From NCBI RefSeq assembly GCF_024331145.1, contig NZ_JANDJO010000001.1, positions 732,904 through 796,903 on the forward strand: a stretch of 64,000 bases of DNA. The letters run 5' to 3'. This DNA comes from Shimia sp. CNT1-13L.2. Lineage in GTDB: Bacteria; Pseudomonadota; Alphaproteobacteria; Rhodobacterales; Rhodobacteraceae. This document shows, in pieces, positions 9,703-21,094 of the stretch. Every line of letters begins with the position of its first letter. The stretch's first letter is position 1. Made by a program: the position numbers and the translations under genes. The notes under the pieces were generated by a model. That model saw only the letters and a program-made list of their open reading frames with translations, searched no databases and had not been told where the DNA came from.

Positions 9703-11061
9703 ATGACGCAGGAACAATGGGGTGAACTGAAGCAGGATTTGCTAAGGACAGTTGGGCAGAATAATTTCAAAACCTGGATTGAACCACTTGAATTCGCCGA
9801 GCTGAGCGAAGGCGTGGCAACCTTTCACGTTCCTACCAACTTTATTGGCAACTATGTCTCCCAGAACTTTGGCGACCTGATCATGCACCAGCTCTCCAGC
9901 ATTGGAGAAGATGTCCAGCGCGTGCATTTCAAAGTCCCGGCCAATACGCCTGCACGGCCGTCGTCCCGCCCCACCGCAAGCGCCCCATCCGCCGCGCCTG
10001 CTGCTGCGGCAAAGGAAGAGCTCCCGGGCGCCCCTCTGGATGCGCGTTTTACCTTTGACAGCTTTGTCGTCGGCAAGCCGAACGAACTTGCAAACGCCGC
10101 GGCCCGCCGCGTTGCCGAAGGCGGCCCCGTCACATTCAACCCGTTGTTCCTCTATGGTGGCGTCGGTTTGGGTAAAACCCACCTCATGCACGCAATCGCC
10201 TGGGAACTTCAGAAACAGCGCCCCGATCTGAACGTTCTGTACCTGTCGGCCGAACAATTCATGTACCGCTTTGTTCAGGCGCTTCGTGACCGCAAGATGA
10301 TGGACTTCAAAGAGCTTTTCCGTTCCGTTGATGTTCTGATGGTAGATGACGTCCAATTCATCGCCGGCAAGGATTCAACTCAGGAAGAGTTCTTCCACAC
10401 ATTCAACGCGCTCGTGGATCAGAACAAACAGATCATCATCTCGGCAGACCGGGCACCTGGCGAAATCAAGGATCTGGAAGACCGCATTCGCTCGCGTCTG
10501 CAATGTGGCCTGGTGGTCGACCTCCACCCGACCGACTACGAACTGCGTCTTGGCATTCTTCAGTCGAAGGTTGATCAGTACCGCGAACAGTATCCGGATT
10601 TGCAACTGGCAGATGGTGTACTCGAGTTCCTTGCGCACCGCATCTCTACCAACGTGCGTGTTCTGGAAGGCGCATTGACCCGCCTGTTCGCTTTCGCATC
10701 GCTTGTCGGCCGCGAGATCACGATGGAGCTGACCCAGGACTGCCTGTCCGACGTTCTGCGTGCCTCCGAGCGCAAGATCTCTGTCGAAGAAATTCAGCGT
10801 CGCGTGGCAGAGCACTACAACATTCGCCTGAGCGACATGATCGGCCCCAAGCGGGTCCGTACGCTGGCCCGCCCGCGTCAGATCGCGATGTATCTCTGCA
10901 AGCAATTGACCAGCCGTTCGCTGCCGGAAATCGGGCGGCGGTTTGGCGGCCGTGACCACACGACCGTGATGCACGGGGTCAAGCGGATTGAAGAACTGCG
11001 CGCCCAAGACGGCCAGATCGCGGAAGATCTCGAACTTCTGCGCCGGACGCTCGAAGCCTGA
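9703..11061 (+). CDS. dnaA: Chromosomal replication initiator protein DnaA
   Basis: 452-residue AAA+ initiator. The N-terminal domain I (TVGQNNFKTWIEPLEF) is followed by a Pro/Ala linker (about 80-110). Walker A GGVGLGKTH is near 152-160, Walker B VLMVDDVQF near 211-219, and the C-terminal DNA-binding signature GGRDHTTVMHGVKRI near 415. The start at 9703 (MTQEQW) matches the usual N-terminal length. An in-frame ATG at 9691 with a better SD (GGAAGG, 9681-9686) would add four residues and is equally possible. A terminator separates it from dnaN. Confidence 0.97.
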   Translation: MTQEQWGELKQDLLRTVGQNNFKTWIEPLEFAELSEGVATFHVPTNFIGNYVSQNFGDLIMHQLSSIGEDVQRVHFKVPANTPARPSSRPTASAPSAAPAAAAKEELPGAPLDARFTFDSFVVGKPNELANAAARRVAEGGPVTFNPLFLYGGVGLGKTHLMHAIAWELQKQRPDLNVLYLSAEQFMYRFVQALRDRKMMDFKELFRSVDVLMVDDVQFIAGKDSTQEEFFHTFNALVDQNKQIIISADRAPGEIKDLEDRIRSRLQCGLVVDLHPTDYELRLGILQSKVDQYREQYPDLQLADGVLEFLAHRISTNVRVLEGALTRLFAFASLVGREITMELTQDCLSDVLRASERKISVEEIQRRVAEHYNIRLSDMIGPKRVRTLARPRQIAMYLCKQLTSRSLPEIGRRFGGRDHTTVMHGVKRIEELRAQDGQIAEDLELLRRTLEA

Positions 11062-11090
11062 TCGACGCACTCGTATCCTCGAAATGATCC

Positions 11091-11119
11091 GCCGCGCAGT
11101 CATTCTGCGCGGCTTTTTT
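11091..11119 (+). terminator. Intrinsic terminator of dnaA
   Basis: Perfect 9-bp stem GCCGCGCAG / CTGCGCGGC with a TCATT loop followed by six T residues. Confidence 0.92.
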
Positions 11120-11258
11120 CACTTGTTTCCAAAATACTTCGCCCAGAGGTGGCCTGTCACCTTGACCCTCCGGCCTATAAGGTCGACAAAAACAAAAAAA
11201 CTTGCGCAACGGGAGGAAACCGATAGGGTGCCCTTCCCTGCAATCGGAGGACTTTGGG

Positions 11259-12377
11259 ATGAAGATCAGCATCGAACGCGGCACTCTGCTCAAGGCGGTT
11301 TCGCAAGCGCAATCGGTTGTCGAGCGTCGCAACACCATTCCGATCCTGGCCAACGTCCTGATAGAGGCCGAAGGGAATACGGTTCAGTTTCGCGCAACCG
11401 ACCTTGATATCGAGGTTGTCGACAAGGCCGCGGCAATGGTTGAGCGCGCCGGCGCCACCACCGTTTCTGCGACCACACTGCACGAAATCGTTCGCAAACT
11501 GCCCGATGGTGCCCTCGTGACCCTGACGGACGACAGCGCCACCGGTCGCCTGACCGTTGATGCGGGCCGTTCGAACTTTTCGCTGGCGACCCTGCCGAAA
11601 GAAGATTTTCCGGTCATGGCATCTTCGGAATATCAGTCTAACTTCTCGGCCCCCGCCCCGGTGATGCGCCGTCTGTTCGACAAATCGAAATTCGCGATTT
11701 CGACCGAAGAAACCCGTTACTACCTGAACGGCGTCTACCTGCACGTCTCGGACGCAGACGGTGGCAAAGTGCTTCGCGCCGTGGCAACCGATGGCCACCG
11801 CCTTGCACGTATCGATGCCGACCTGCCTGAAAACGCCAGCGACATGCCGGGCGTGATTGTTCCGCGCAAAACCGTTGGTGAGCTGCGCAAGCTTCTTGAT
11901 GACGATGAGATGCAGATCGCCGTGTCGGTCTCGGAAACCAAGATCCGCTTTGCGACCCCCGACATCACACTGACCTCCAAGGTTATTGACGGCACCTTCC
12001 CCGACTACACGCGCGTAATCCCGACCGGCAACACCCGCCGCCTCGAAGTGGACGCAAGCGAATTCGCGCAGGCGGTTGATCGTGTGGCCACCGTGTCGTC
12101 CGAACGTTCGCGGGCTGTGAAGCTGCAACTGGATGAGGATCGTCTGATCCTGTCCGTCAACGCTCCTGACAGCGGCGCCGCCGAAGAAGAGCTCGCCGTG
12201 GCTTATGGTGACGAGCGTCTCGAAATCGGCTTCAACGCCAAGTACCTGCTGGAAATCGCAAGCCAGGTAGACCGCGAAAACGCTGTTTTCCTCTTCAACT
12301 CGGCCGGCGACCCGACCCTGATGCGCGAAGGCAATGACACGAGCGCCGTTTATGTTGTCATGCCGATGCGCGTGTGA
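11259..12377 (+). CDS. dnaN: DNA polymerase III beta subunit (sliding clamp)
   Basis: 372 residues, the usual clamp length. It begins MKISIERGTLLKAVSQAQSVVERRNTIPILANVL and ends in the conserved tail AVYVVMPMRV, which contributes to the protein-binding pocket. Three clamp repeats are expected and the internal motif ATDGHRLA is present. The start at 11259 has a GGAGG site at 11246-11250; the longer open frame from 11202 is not supported. It forms the dnaN-recF pair. Confidence 0.97.
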   Translation: MKISIERGTLLKAVSQAQSVVERRNTIPILANVLIEAEGNTVQFRATDLDIEVVDKAAAMVERAGATTVSATTLHEIVRKLPDGALVTLTDDSATGRLTVDAGRSNFSLATLPKEDFPVMASSEYQSNFSAPAPVMRRLFDKSKFAISTEETRYYLNGVYLHVSDADGGKVLRAVATDGHRLARIDADLPENASDMPGVIVPRKTVGELRKLLDDDEMQIAVSVSETKIRFATPDITLTSKVIDGTFPDYTRVIPTGNTRRLEVDASEFAQAVDRVATVSSERSRAVKLQLDEDRLILSVNAPDSGAAEEELAVAYGDERLEIGFNAKYLLEIASQVDRENAVFLFNSAGDPTLMREGNDTSAVYVVMPMRV

Positions 12378-12441
12378 CCGGAGCCGGAGCTTTCGACAAA
12401 CTCCGGCCCAAACCTCGGGCCAATAGACGGGCGCAAAGCGC

Positions 12442-13551
12442 ATGACAGAGCTTGCCCTTACCCGGCTGACGCTTTCGCATTTCCGCTCGCACAAACGCGG
12501 CGAGTTTGAATGCGACGCCCGCCCCGTGGCCATCTATGGCCCCAACGGAGCGGGCAAGACCAATATCCTCGAGGCCATCTCACTGTTCTCTCCTGGTCGG
12601 GGTCTCAGAAGATCCAGCGCCCAGGACATGACCCGCCGCCCCGAAGCCCTAGGCTGGAAGGTCACGGGGCACCTCACATCGCTTCAGAACATCCACGAAA
12701 TCGAGTTCTGGTCCGAGGAAGGTGCCGCACGGCAACTGCGGATTGATGGCAAGACCGCGCCCCAAACGACCTTGGGGCGTGTTGCCCGCATTCTCTGGCT
12801 TATCCCGGCAATGGATCGTCTCTGGATCGAGGGTGCAGAGGGGCGCAGGCGTTTCCTTGACCGGATGACCCTCTCGTTCTTTCCGAAGCACGCGGAATTG
12901 TCCTTGGATTATGAAAAGGCGATGCGGCAACGCAATCGGTTGCTGAAGGATCAGGTTCAGGACGGCGCATGGTTTGCTGCCCTCGAAGGACGGATGGCGC
13001 AAACCGCTGTCGAGATTGATGCAAACCGCGCCGCCGCCCTTGCCCAGCTTTCCGCCGCGCAGGCAGATGCCGAAACAGCCTTCCCCGTTGCCGAGCTGCG
13101 ACTAACTCAGGCAGAAGGGGAACTGCCAGGCAGTGCAGACGACTACCGCACCGCCTTCAGCGCAAACCGGTCTCGCGACATGGCTGCAGGCCGAACGCTG
13201 GTGGGGCCGCATCGTAGCGACATGGAAGGCACCTTTGCGGCCAAGGGGGTTCCCGCCAAGGATTGCTCTACCGGCGAACAAAAAGCCCTGCTGATTTCCC
13301 TGATCCTCGCCAACGGCCGCGCCCTGGCAGAGGGCTTTGGGGCTCCTCCGATCCTGCTTCTCGACGAAGTCGCCGCCCACCTTGACGCCAACCGCCGGGC
13401 CGCCCTTTATGACGAGATTTGCGCCCTTGGCGCGCAGGCCTGGATGACGGGTACAGGCCCGGAACTTTTTTCCGATCTCGGAGACAGGGCCCAGTATCTT
13501 GAAGTCACCGACAAAGACGGGATTTCCAACATCGATCTAAGAACACCATAG
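12442..13551 (+). CDS. recF: DNA replication and repair protein RecF
   Basis: 369-residue SMC-like ABC ATPase that loads RecA at gapped DNA through RecO/RecR. Walker A GPNGAGKT is at 33-40, the signature STGEQKALLISLILA near 275-290, and Walker B PPILLLDEVAAHLD near 300-313. The N-terminal LTLSHFRSHKRGEFE is the typical first strand. It follows dnaN by 64 nt with no terminator, which fits cotranscription. Confidence 0.96.
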   Translation: MTELALTRLTLSHFRSHKRGEFECDARPVAIYGPNGAGKTNILEAISLFSPGRGLRRSSAQDMTRRPEALGWKVTGHLTSLQNIHEIEFWSEEGAARQLRIDGKTAPQTTLGRVARILWLIPAMDRLWIEGAEGRRRFLDRMTLSFFPKHAELSLDYEKAMRQRNRLLKDQVQDGAWFAALEGRMAQTAVEIDANRAAALAQLSAAQADAETAFPVAELRLTQAEGELPGSADDYRTAFSANRSRDMAAGRTLVGPHRSDMEGTFAAKGVPAKDCSTGEQKALLISLILANGRALAEGFGAPPILLLDEVAAHLDANRRAALYDEICALGAQAWMTGTGPELFSDLGDRAQYLEVTDKDGISNIDLRTP

Positions 13552-13621
13552 GCAAAATTCGGCAGACTCCCTGTCATTTTTCTTGCCTCATTTGCGTGAC
13601 ATTCCCTGCCAAAACCAATAA

Positions 13622-16069
<2,448 letters not shown>

Positions 16070-16092
16070 GCCATTTCACAGTCTTCTTTTAG

Positions 16093-16128
16093 AGCCCCGT
16101 TGCCGATCAGGTAGCGGGGCTTTCTTGT
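16093..16128 (+). terminator. Intrinsic terminator of gyrB
   Basis: Stem AGCCCCG / CGGGGCT with a 15-nt loop and a T-rich tail, 24 nt after the gyrB stop. Confidence 0.8.
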
Positions 16129-16211
16129 TTTGGATGGGCCTGCTTTTGCCAAGGTGCCGTATTATTCACTTGATCCGACAACAACAAACCGCGCAGCCAA
16201 GGACAGTTTAG

Positions 16212-16233
16212 TTAAGAATAAACAAGAATTAAC
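16212..16233. promoter_or_regulatory. Paired AAGAATAA/CAAGAATTAAC element upstream of the sigma gene
   Basis: TTAAGAATAAA (16212-16222) is followed directly by CAAGAATTAAC (16223-16233). The second copy also forms AAGAAT-N5-ATTCTT (16224-16240). The same core recurs in other flagellar intergenic regions in this window. Confidence 0.55.
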
Positions 16234-16243
16234 TATTCTTTAA
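16229..16243. promoter_or_regulatory. CtrA-type box upstream of the flagellar sigma-factor gene
   Basis: Perfect TTAA-CTATTCT-TTAA match to the alphaproteobacterial CtrA full site, 78 nt before the probable start codon. It overlaps the second CAAGAATTA copy. Confidence 0.65.
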
Positions 16244-16321
16244 TCACATATATCTTTGCCAATTCGGGGAGTTATGGTCTTTTAGCATCAACGAAACGTT
16301 ATGATTTCGATGAGGCAGGCA

Positions 16322-17026
16322 ATGACTATTTCTTACGTGGAGGCCCGGGCGGCCCCACTCTTGGAACGCGAGAAAGAGCGTTATTTGTTACGTGAGTGGC
16401 AACAGAAGGGCAGCAAAGCCGCATTGGAGGAGCTCGTGGTTTCCCACGCAAGGCTCGTCTATACCATTGTGCGCAAACTGAAGTGCTCGCAAAACGATCA
16501 GGAAGAAATGATTTCCGAGGGGCTGTTCGGACTAATCAAAGCCGCCAACGCCTTTGAGCTCGACCGCGATGTCAGGTTCTCGACCTATGCACGCTGGTGG
16601 GTGCGCAACTCGGTTGCCGCCGCGAACGCCCGTCTGAATTCCGTAGTTGATGTTCCGTATCAACCCAAAGACGACGATGGCACCACCGCGACCTTCATGC
16701 CCAAGGACCTTGCCTATATCGATATGGAAAACGAGGGCGTCGATGCCTTTGAATCTCCTGATCCGACACCGGAAGAGCAGATGATCGTGGAATCGTCTCG
16801 TCTCAGAATGCGGGAACACATCGTTCACGCGATGGAGAACCTCTGCGAGATGGAACGGGATGTTGTGGTCTCGCGTAGCCTGTTGGCACGCCCGGCCACG
16901 GTTGAGGACTTGGCAAGGCGCTACAATGTCAGCCGTGAGCGTCTCCGGCAGCTTGAACGGCGGGCTATGGCGAAATTGAAATACGAGCTTCTGTCACGCG
17001 GAATATCGTCGGTCAGGGTTGGATAA
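16322..17026 (+). CDS. Short sigma-70 family factor heading the flagellar cluster (RpoH-like, no RpoH box)
   Basis: 234 residues. Region 2 is clear: LEELVVSHARLVYTIVRKL, EEMISEGLFGLIKAANAFE, RFSTYARWWVRNSVAAAN. Region 4 is also clear: ATVEDLARRYNVSRERLRQLERRAMAKLK. Region 3 is shrunken to a low-complexity acidic linker, and the RpoH-specific QRKLFFNLR-type box is absent, so it is neither a normal heat-shock sigma nor a FliA/sigma-28. The start at 16322 has a GAGGC site; ATGs at 16301 and 16310 are in frame without one. The next gene, fliK, starts 4 nt after the stop. By position it probably directs flagellar promoters (inference). Confidence 0.85.
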   Translation: MTISYVEARAAPLLEREKERYLLREWQQKGSKAALEELVVSHARLVYTIVRKLKCSQNDQEEMISEGLFGLIKAANAFELDRDVRFSTYARWWVRNSVAAANARLNSVVDVPYQPKDDDGTTATFMPKDLAYIDMENEGVDAFESPDPTPEEQMIVESSRLRMREHIVHAMENLCEMERDVVVSRSLLARPATVEDLARRYNVSRERLRQLERRAMAKLKYELLSRGISSVRVG

Positions 17027-17029
17027 GAA

Positions 17030-18433
17030 ATGAACAGTGTTGGCGCACTTTTGGTTGGACAGGCCGGTCAAGGAGCCGGCGACGCAGGCACGCAGGCTGC
17101 GAACCAGACCGGTTTCGGCGCTATGGTCACCCCGTCTCAGCCCAAAGGCATACCGAATGGCACCCCCTCGAAACCGGTAACTGCATCAACCAGCCAGCAG
17201 AGTGAGCCCCCTACAAGCGATACTGCAAGCCTGCCAATCGTGGTGGCCGCACCCGTCATGCAGCCAAACTCGACGCCCGTAAACATCCCCCCCCCAGCCG
17301 CGGTTTCGCAAGATCAGGTTGTCGGGACGACAGGGAACGTTTCGAGCATGGAAATAGGCAACATTCAGGTGGCTGCCAACACAACACGAGATCTTGGCGT
17401 TCCTGACCAAACCGCTAAGGCGGTGACCATCGCTGTCCAAGCTGACACGCAAAAGCCTCTCGGAGACGTCCCTAAGCTGGTTACCACTCCACCAACTGCA
17501 ACAACGCCGCAAATTGAAGTACCGGGTGCTCCCTCAACCCAGTTAGCGGGCACAAACCAAACCCCGGCCCCTCTTATAGGTGACGCTCAACCCAAAGCCG
17601 CGACCAGTGGTCCAGTTACCACTCCCTTGGCACCTGTTCCGACTCAGACATCGTCAGCCAAAGACTTACCCGTTAAGGGCAAGGGCCAGCAGGTCTCACG
17701 CGTAGCCGATGCCACGGTACAGGGCATGACACCCGCCCACGCGGGCGAAACTGAAGGCGCTCTGCAAACGCTTTCTGACGTGGAAATCGTGACGAGCAAC
17801 GACGCCGCAGACACGAGCCTTCGTGTGGATGTGCGGGATCTAGCATTCGCAAAATCCCCCACCAATACGGCCCCACAATCTGCCAGCGCAGCGCCTGTTG
17901 CAGTTGCCAATGTCAACGCGGAGAGCCCGCAAAGCGCCGTGCGCCCGGACCCGCTCACGCCGGCTCCACTGACCGTCGATAGTGTTCAAGGCAGCCAGCC
18001 GATCGAAACCGCGTCTCAACCCGAAGCCGCAACGGGCCCGAAACGGTTCGCTGAGGCTATCACATCACAAATTCGGGCCGCCGAAGTGACAGAAGGCCGG
18101 ACGCGTGTCGAATTGAATCCCAAGGGTCTTGGCAACATCGACATCGATGTCATCGCGGACGCTGACGGAGACCTGAAAGTCACTGTGCGGGTCGAGAACC
18201 CGGCGGTGTTGAACAGCCTTCGCGACGGCCAGACCATTCTATCCGAGGCGCTTGGCATGTCGGACAAGACGTCATTCGAATTCCAACAGCGTTCACAGGA
18301 AGAGCGCTGGCAAATGGCGGATCAATCGCGCGGACACCGGAGCGGAACTGGCGAGGAGGACTTTGTTGAAACAGGCCCCACGCAACAGCATGAAGACCTG
18401 ATCCAGGGTGATCAGCTTGATATCGTCACGTAG
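17030..18433 (+). CDS. fliK: Flagellar hook-length control protein FliK
   Basis: 467 residues. The first 330 are Pro/Thr/Ala/Gln-rich low-complexity sequence typical of the extended ruler part. The C-terminal Flg_hook domain is recognisable (RTRVELNPKGLGNIDIDV, TVRVENPAVLNSLRDGQTIL, LSEALGMS). It measures hook length and switches export specificity through FlhB. It sits between the sigma gene (3-nt gap) and flgD (15-nt gap). The N-terminal part has little sequence identity to named homologues, as is normal for FliK. Confidence 0.88.
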   Translation: MNSVGALLVGQAGQGAGDAGTQAANQTGFGAMVTPSQPKGIPNGTPSKPVTASTSQQSEPPTSDTASLPIVVAAPVMQPNSTPVNIPPPAAVSQDQVVGTTGNVSSMEIGNIQVAANTTRDLGVPDQTAKAVTIAVQADTQKPLGDVPKLVTTPPTATTPQIEVPGAPSTQLAGTNQTPAPLIGDAQPKAATSGPVTTPLAPVPTQTSSAKDLPVKGKGQQVSRVADATVQGMTPAHAGETEGALQTLSDVEIVTSNDAADTSLRVDVRDLAFAKSPTNTAPQSASAAPVAVANVNAESPQSAVRPDPLTPAPLTVDSVQGSQPIETASQPEAATGPKRFAEAITSQIRAAEVTEGRTRVELNPKGLGNIDIDVIADADGDLKVTVRVENPAVLNSLRDGQTILSEALGMSDKTSFEFQQRSQEERWQMADQSRGHRSGTGEEDFVETGPTQQHEDLIQGDQLDIVT

Positions 18434-18448
18434 AGGACGGAGATAGAG

Positions 18449-19117
18449 ATGGACATCAACGGCGTATCCACTGGCACTCAGCAAACGACGCAGGCAAGCG
18501 CAAACGCGCTTTCCAACCTGAGTGAAGACTACACGCGTTTCATTACGTTGCTGACGGCCCAGATTCAGAACCAAGACCCACTTTCCCCGATGGACAGTAC
18601 CGAGTTTGTCTCTCAACTCGCGCAGTTGAGCCAGGTGGAACAATCCGTCCAAACGAACGCAAATTTAGAGACTGTTGCTGCGCAAATCGCGTCTTTGAAC
18701 GCTATGACAGGCGTCAACATGATTGGCCGAGACGTCACCTTTGGCTCCAACCTCGTTGAACTGGATGCCGAAGGAAGCAATCAGACATTTTATCAGCTAC
18801 CGGTGGAAGCCGTAGAGGTCGAGGCCGTGATCTCCGATGCGGAAGGCCACGAGTTCAGGACTCTCTCGAACCTCTCAGGTGACGCGGGACGAGAAATCGC
18901 GTTCGATTGGGATGGCCGTGACAATATTGGTCAGGAAGTACTGCCCGGGGAATACTCTGTGTCTTTCACCGCAAAGGATGCTGCGGGCGAGTCTGTACCC
19001 GTCTACGTTTTCCGGACCGCCGAGGTTAAGGAAACCCTGCTGGATCAGGGCAACCTTTACTATGGTGTCTCCGGTGGCGAAGTACTGTCGTCAGAATCCG
19101 TCCTGAGCATCCAGTAA
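18449..19117 (+). CDS. flgD: Flagellar hook-capping protein FlgD
   Basis: 222 residues. The export/capping motif FITLLTAQIQNQDPLSPMDSTEF (starting near residue 32), then QLAQLSQVEQSV, matches FlgD. The central beta region ends in GEYSVSFTAKDAAG, the FlgD Ig/tudor-type segment. It scaffolds hook assembly and is shed before the filament forms. GGAG lies before the ATG. It runs convergent with the fliL-like gene, 6 nt apart. Confidence 0.95.
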   Translation: MDINGVSTGTQQTTQASANALSNLSEDYTRFITLLTAQIQNQDPLSPMDSTEFVSQLAQLSQVEQSVQTNANLETVAAQIASLNAMTGVNMIGRDVTFGSNLVELDAEGSNQTFYQLPVEAVEVEAVISDAEGHEFRTLSNLSGDAGREIAFDWDGRDNIGQEVLPGEYSVSFTAKDAAGESVPVYVFRTAEVKETLLDQGNLYYGVSGGEVLSSESVLSIQ

Positions 19118-19123
19118 AGCGTA

Positions 19124-19594
19124 TCACTCTCTCACGCTGACGCTTGCCGTGATCTGGTTGACACGCGCCGTGCGAACCATCGGATAGGTTTGATATAGCT
19201 GGCGCACGATTTCTTCTGCGAGAAAGCGTTTGTCGAGGGTCTCGAGATCTTCTGTATTCGCCCAAAGGGCCGTTTCCGCCATCTCGGCGATTTCTCGGAT
19301 CGTGGTGTCGCGCAATTCTGCGCGCCCCATCGCGCCGTTCATCTTCTCGAAGTTCGCGGAACCCGCCATGTAGACATCAATGTCGAACAAGAGATGCACG
19401 CTCCGTTTGCGTTGAACAACCTGAAGCGTGAACTTGCCAAGCGGCATTTTATAAAGAACTTCTGCAGGCTTCCCGCCATCCACTTCCGACGGTGACGTCG
19501 GTGGCGGAGGGCGAAACAGGTAGGGCTCCGCAAAGAAGCCGGCCGCCGCGAAAACCACGGCGCCGACCACAGAGATCAAGGCAAACTTAAGCAT
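19124..19594 (-). CDS. FliL-like single-pass membrane protein, last gene of the flgF operon
   Basis: 156 residues: one N-terminal membrane helix (about 4-24), a short Pro-rich linker (RPPPPTSPSE), then a periplasmic domain of about 110 residues with LGKFTLQVVQRKRSVHLLFDIDVYM and MVRTARVNQI. Size, topology and position after flgH resemble FliL of the alphaproteobacterial flgAIH-fliL order, but similarity is weak. A clear FliL exists at 43433-44125, so this is either a diverged paralogue or another stator/basal-body accessory protein. It is 9 nt downstream of flgH. Confidence 0.6.
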   Translation of the reverse strand: MLKFALISVVGAVVFAAAGFFAEPYLFRPPPPTSPSEVDGGKPAEVLYKMPLGKFTLQVVQRKRSVHLLFDIDVYMAGSANFEKMNGAMGRAELRDTTIREIAEMAETALWANTEDLETLDKRFLAEEIVRQLYQTYPMVRTARVNQITASVSVRE

Positions 19595-19603
19595 CTTACC
19601 TCA

Positions 19604-20392
19604 TCAATACGGCAGGATGACCTCGAGGAAATCCTGTCCATAGCGCGGCTGTTGCACCACCGAGAGCTGTCCGCGACCACCATAAGCGATCCGTGCCTCG
19701 GCCACTTTTTCATAGCTGATGGTGTTGTTGAGGCTCAGGTCCATGGACCGGATGATCCCGGCAATCCTCAGTTCGCGGAGCTCCTTGTTGACCTTCACTT
19801 CCTGACGCCCGGCAATGACAAAGTTGCCATTGGGCAGCACCTTGATGATCACAGCGGCCACACGCAGGCTGATCTTCTCATTCCGATCAATGGACCCGTC
19901 ACCACGTGTCGAAGAGCTTGAGCTCAGATCGATGATGTTGCCGCCGGTTGGAAGATCGGTCTCATCAACACCTGGCAGCAGCTTCTCGATCTGCGATCCA
20001 TACCCCAGGAACGAAGGATCAGCAGCACCCTGTGCATTGCTCCGAGAGCGTTCCGACGTATTGCTAAGCTGCGCCTTGTCGTTGATTTCTATTTCAACCG
20101 TCAGAAGGTCACCAATATCCTTTGCGCGACGGTCGCCAAAAAAGCTGCTGGTGTTGGTTTGCCAAAGGCTAGAGGCTTCCGCGCGCTGGGGTGTGCGCGC
20201 ATGCTGTCGCTGAGGCATCGGGATGCTAATCCGGTTTGCTTCCGGGACCGTTGTCTCGTCAAGCACCAGGTTCGCCATTGTCGGATCGCGCGCCTCTTCG
20301 TATTGCGCGCAAGCGACCAACCCCGTGGCCAAAGCCAGTGCCATCCCGGCACGCCCCACGTTACGTTGGTACTTGCTCAACTTTCCTGTCAC
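19604..20392 (-). CDS. flgH: Flagellar L-ring lipoprotein FlgH
   Basis: 262-residue outer-membrane lipoprotein. The lipobox is LVACAQ with Cys at residue 28. The conserved core SLWQTNTSSFFGDRRAKDIGDLLTVEI and the C-terminal GIIRSMDLSLNNTISYEKVAEARIAYGGRG are characteristic. The start is GTG at 20392, overlapping the flgA stop (GTGA), so translation is coupled. It forms the L ring through which the rod passes. Confidence 0.96.
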   Translation of the reverse strand: MTGKLSKYQRNVGRAGMALALATGLVACAQYEEARDPTMANLVLDETTVPEANRISIPMPQRQHARTPQRAEASSLWQTNTSSFFGDRRAKDIGDLLTVEIEINDKAQLSNTSERSRSNAQGAADPSFLGYGSQIEKLLPGVDETDLPTGGNIIDLSSSSSTRGDGSIDRNEKISLRVAAVIIKVLPNGNFVIAGRQEVKVNKELRELRIAGIIRSMDLSLNNTISYEKVAEARIAYGGRGQLSVVQQPRYGQDFLEVILPY

Positions 20393-21093
20393 TGAAGAAC
20401 CTCCACGATGCCTTCTTGTCTGGCGATTGCCGTTATCGTCTTGTTGCTGGACAGATTTACCACGCGCACGTCCTGCCCGAGATGCGCATCTGTCACGGCA
20501 CGTCCCTTAGCCACGAGTTGCAACGCGCCATGCTTGAGCTTGATCTTCACCTTGTCCCCTCGCGCGATGATGATCGGAGGGATCACCGAATGACGTGGCA
20601 CCGGGCGGCCGGGTACAAGCATACGGCGCACCTGCATGCCCACCAGTTCTTCTGGGTCATCGATAGCAAAGGCACCCAGACGTCCCCACGGCATCTCGAC
20701 GATCCTGATGTCTGCTTCGGTCACGATTTCGTCGGGCATCTTTCGTTCCATCGGTACCGGCACCGGAACCGTCAGGACAGCAGCCCCCCAGACACGGTAG
20801 ACATCAGCCGTTTCGGTGACGACATTGGCAATGAATTTTCCGGTTTGCTGATCAATCCAGAATTCGCGAATATACTCGCCTTGGTCGATCGCAAGGTCCT
20901 GCATACGGATATCGAAATACCCGCGCTGCGGCATGGCCGCTCCGAACTCCTGCTCGGCACGTTCGGCAACAAGGTCGGACACGCTCGCGGCTTGTGCCGG
21001 CAGAACATGGCCCAACCCCGCGCAACATACCAAGGCCGCCATCGTCGCGATGGCCCTGATCCGTCTAGGGAAATTGGGAGCGCGCAGTTTCAT
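20389..21093 (-). CDS. flgA: Flagellar P-ring assembly chaperone FlgA
   Basis: 234 residues with a Sec signal peptide (basic start, hydrophobic AALVCCAGLGHVL, cleavage near AQAA) and a C-terminal SAF-type domain (EIVTEADIRIVEMPWGRL, VGMQVRRMLVPGRPVPRHSV, KVKIKLKHGALQLVAKGRAVTDAHLGQ). It assists FlgI polymerisation in the periplasm. It lies between flgG (1-nt gap) and flgH (overlap). Confidence 0.93.
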   Translation of the reverse strand: MKLRAPNFPRRIRAIATMAALVCCAGLGHVLPAQAASVSDLVAERAEQEFGAAMPQRGYFDIRMQDLAIDQGEYIREFWIDQQTGKFIANVVTETADVYRVWGAAVLTVPVPVPMERKMPDEIVTEADIRIVEMPWGRLGAFAIDDPEELVGMQVRRMLVPGRPVPRHSVIPPIIIARGDKVKIKLKHGALQLVAKGRAVTDAHLGQDVRVVNLSSNKTITAIARQEGIVEVLQ

Positions 21094-21094
21094 C

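Noticed and set aside
11175..12533. A 452-codon minus-strand frame opposite dnaN
   Set aside because: Shadow frame with no recognisable domain.
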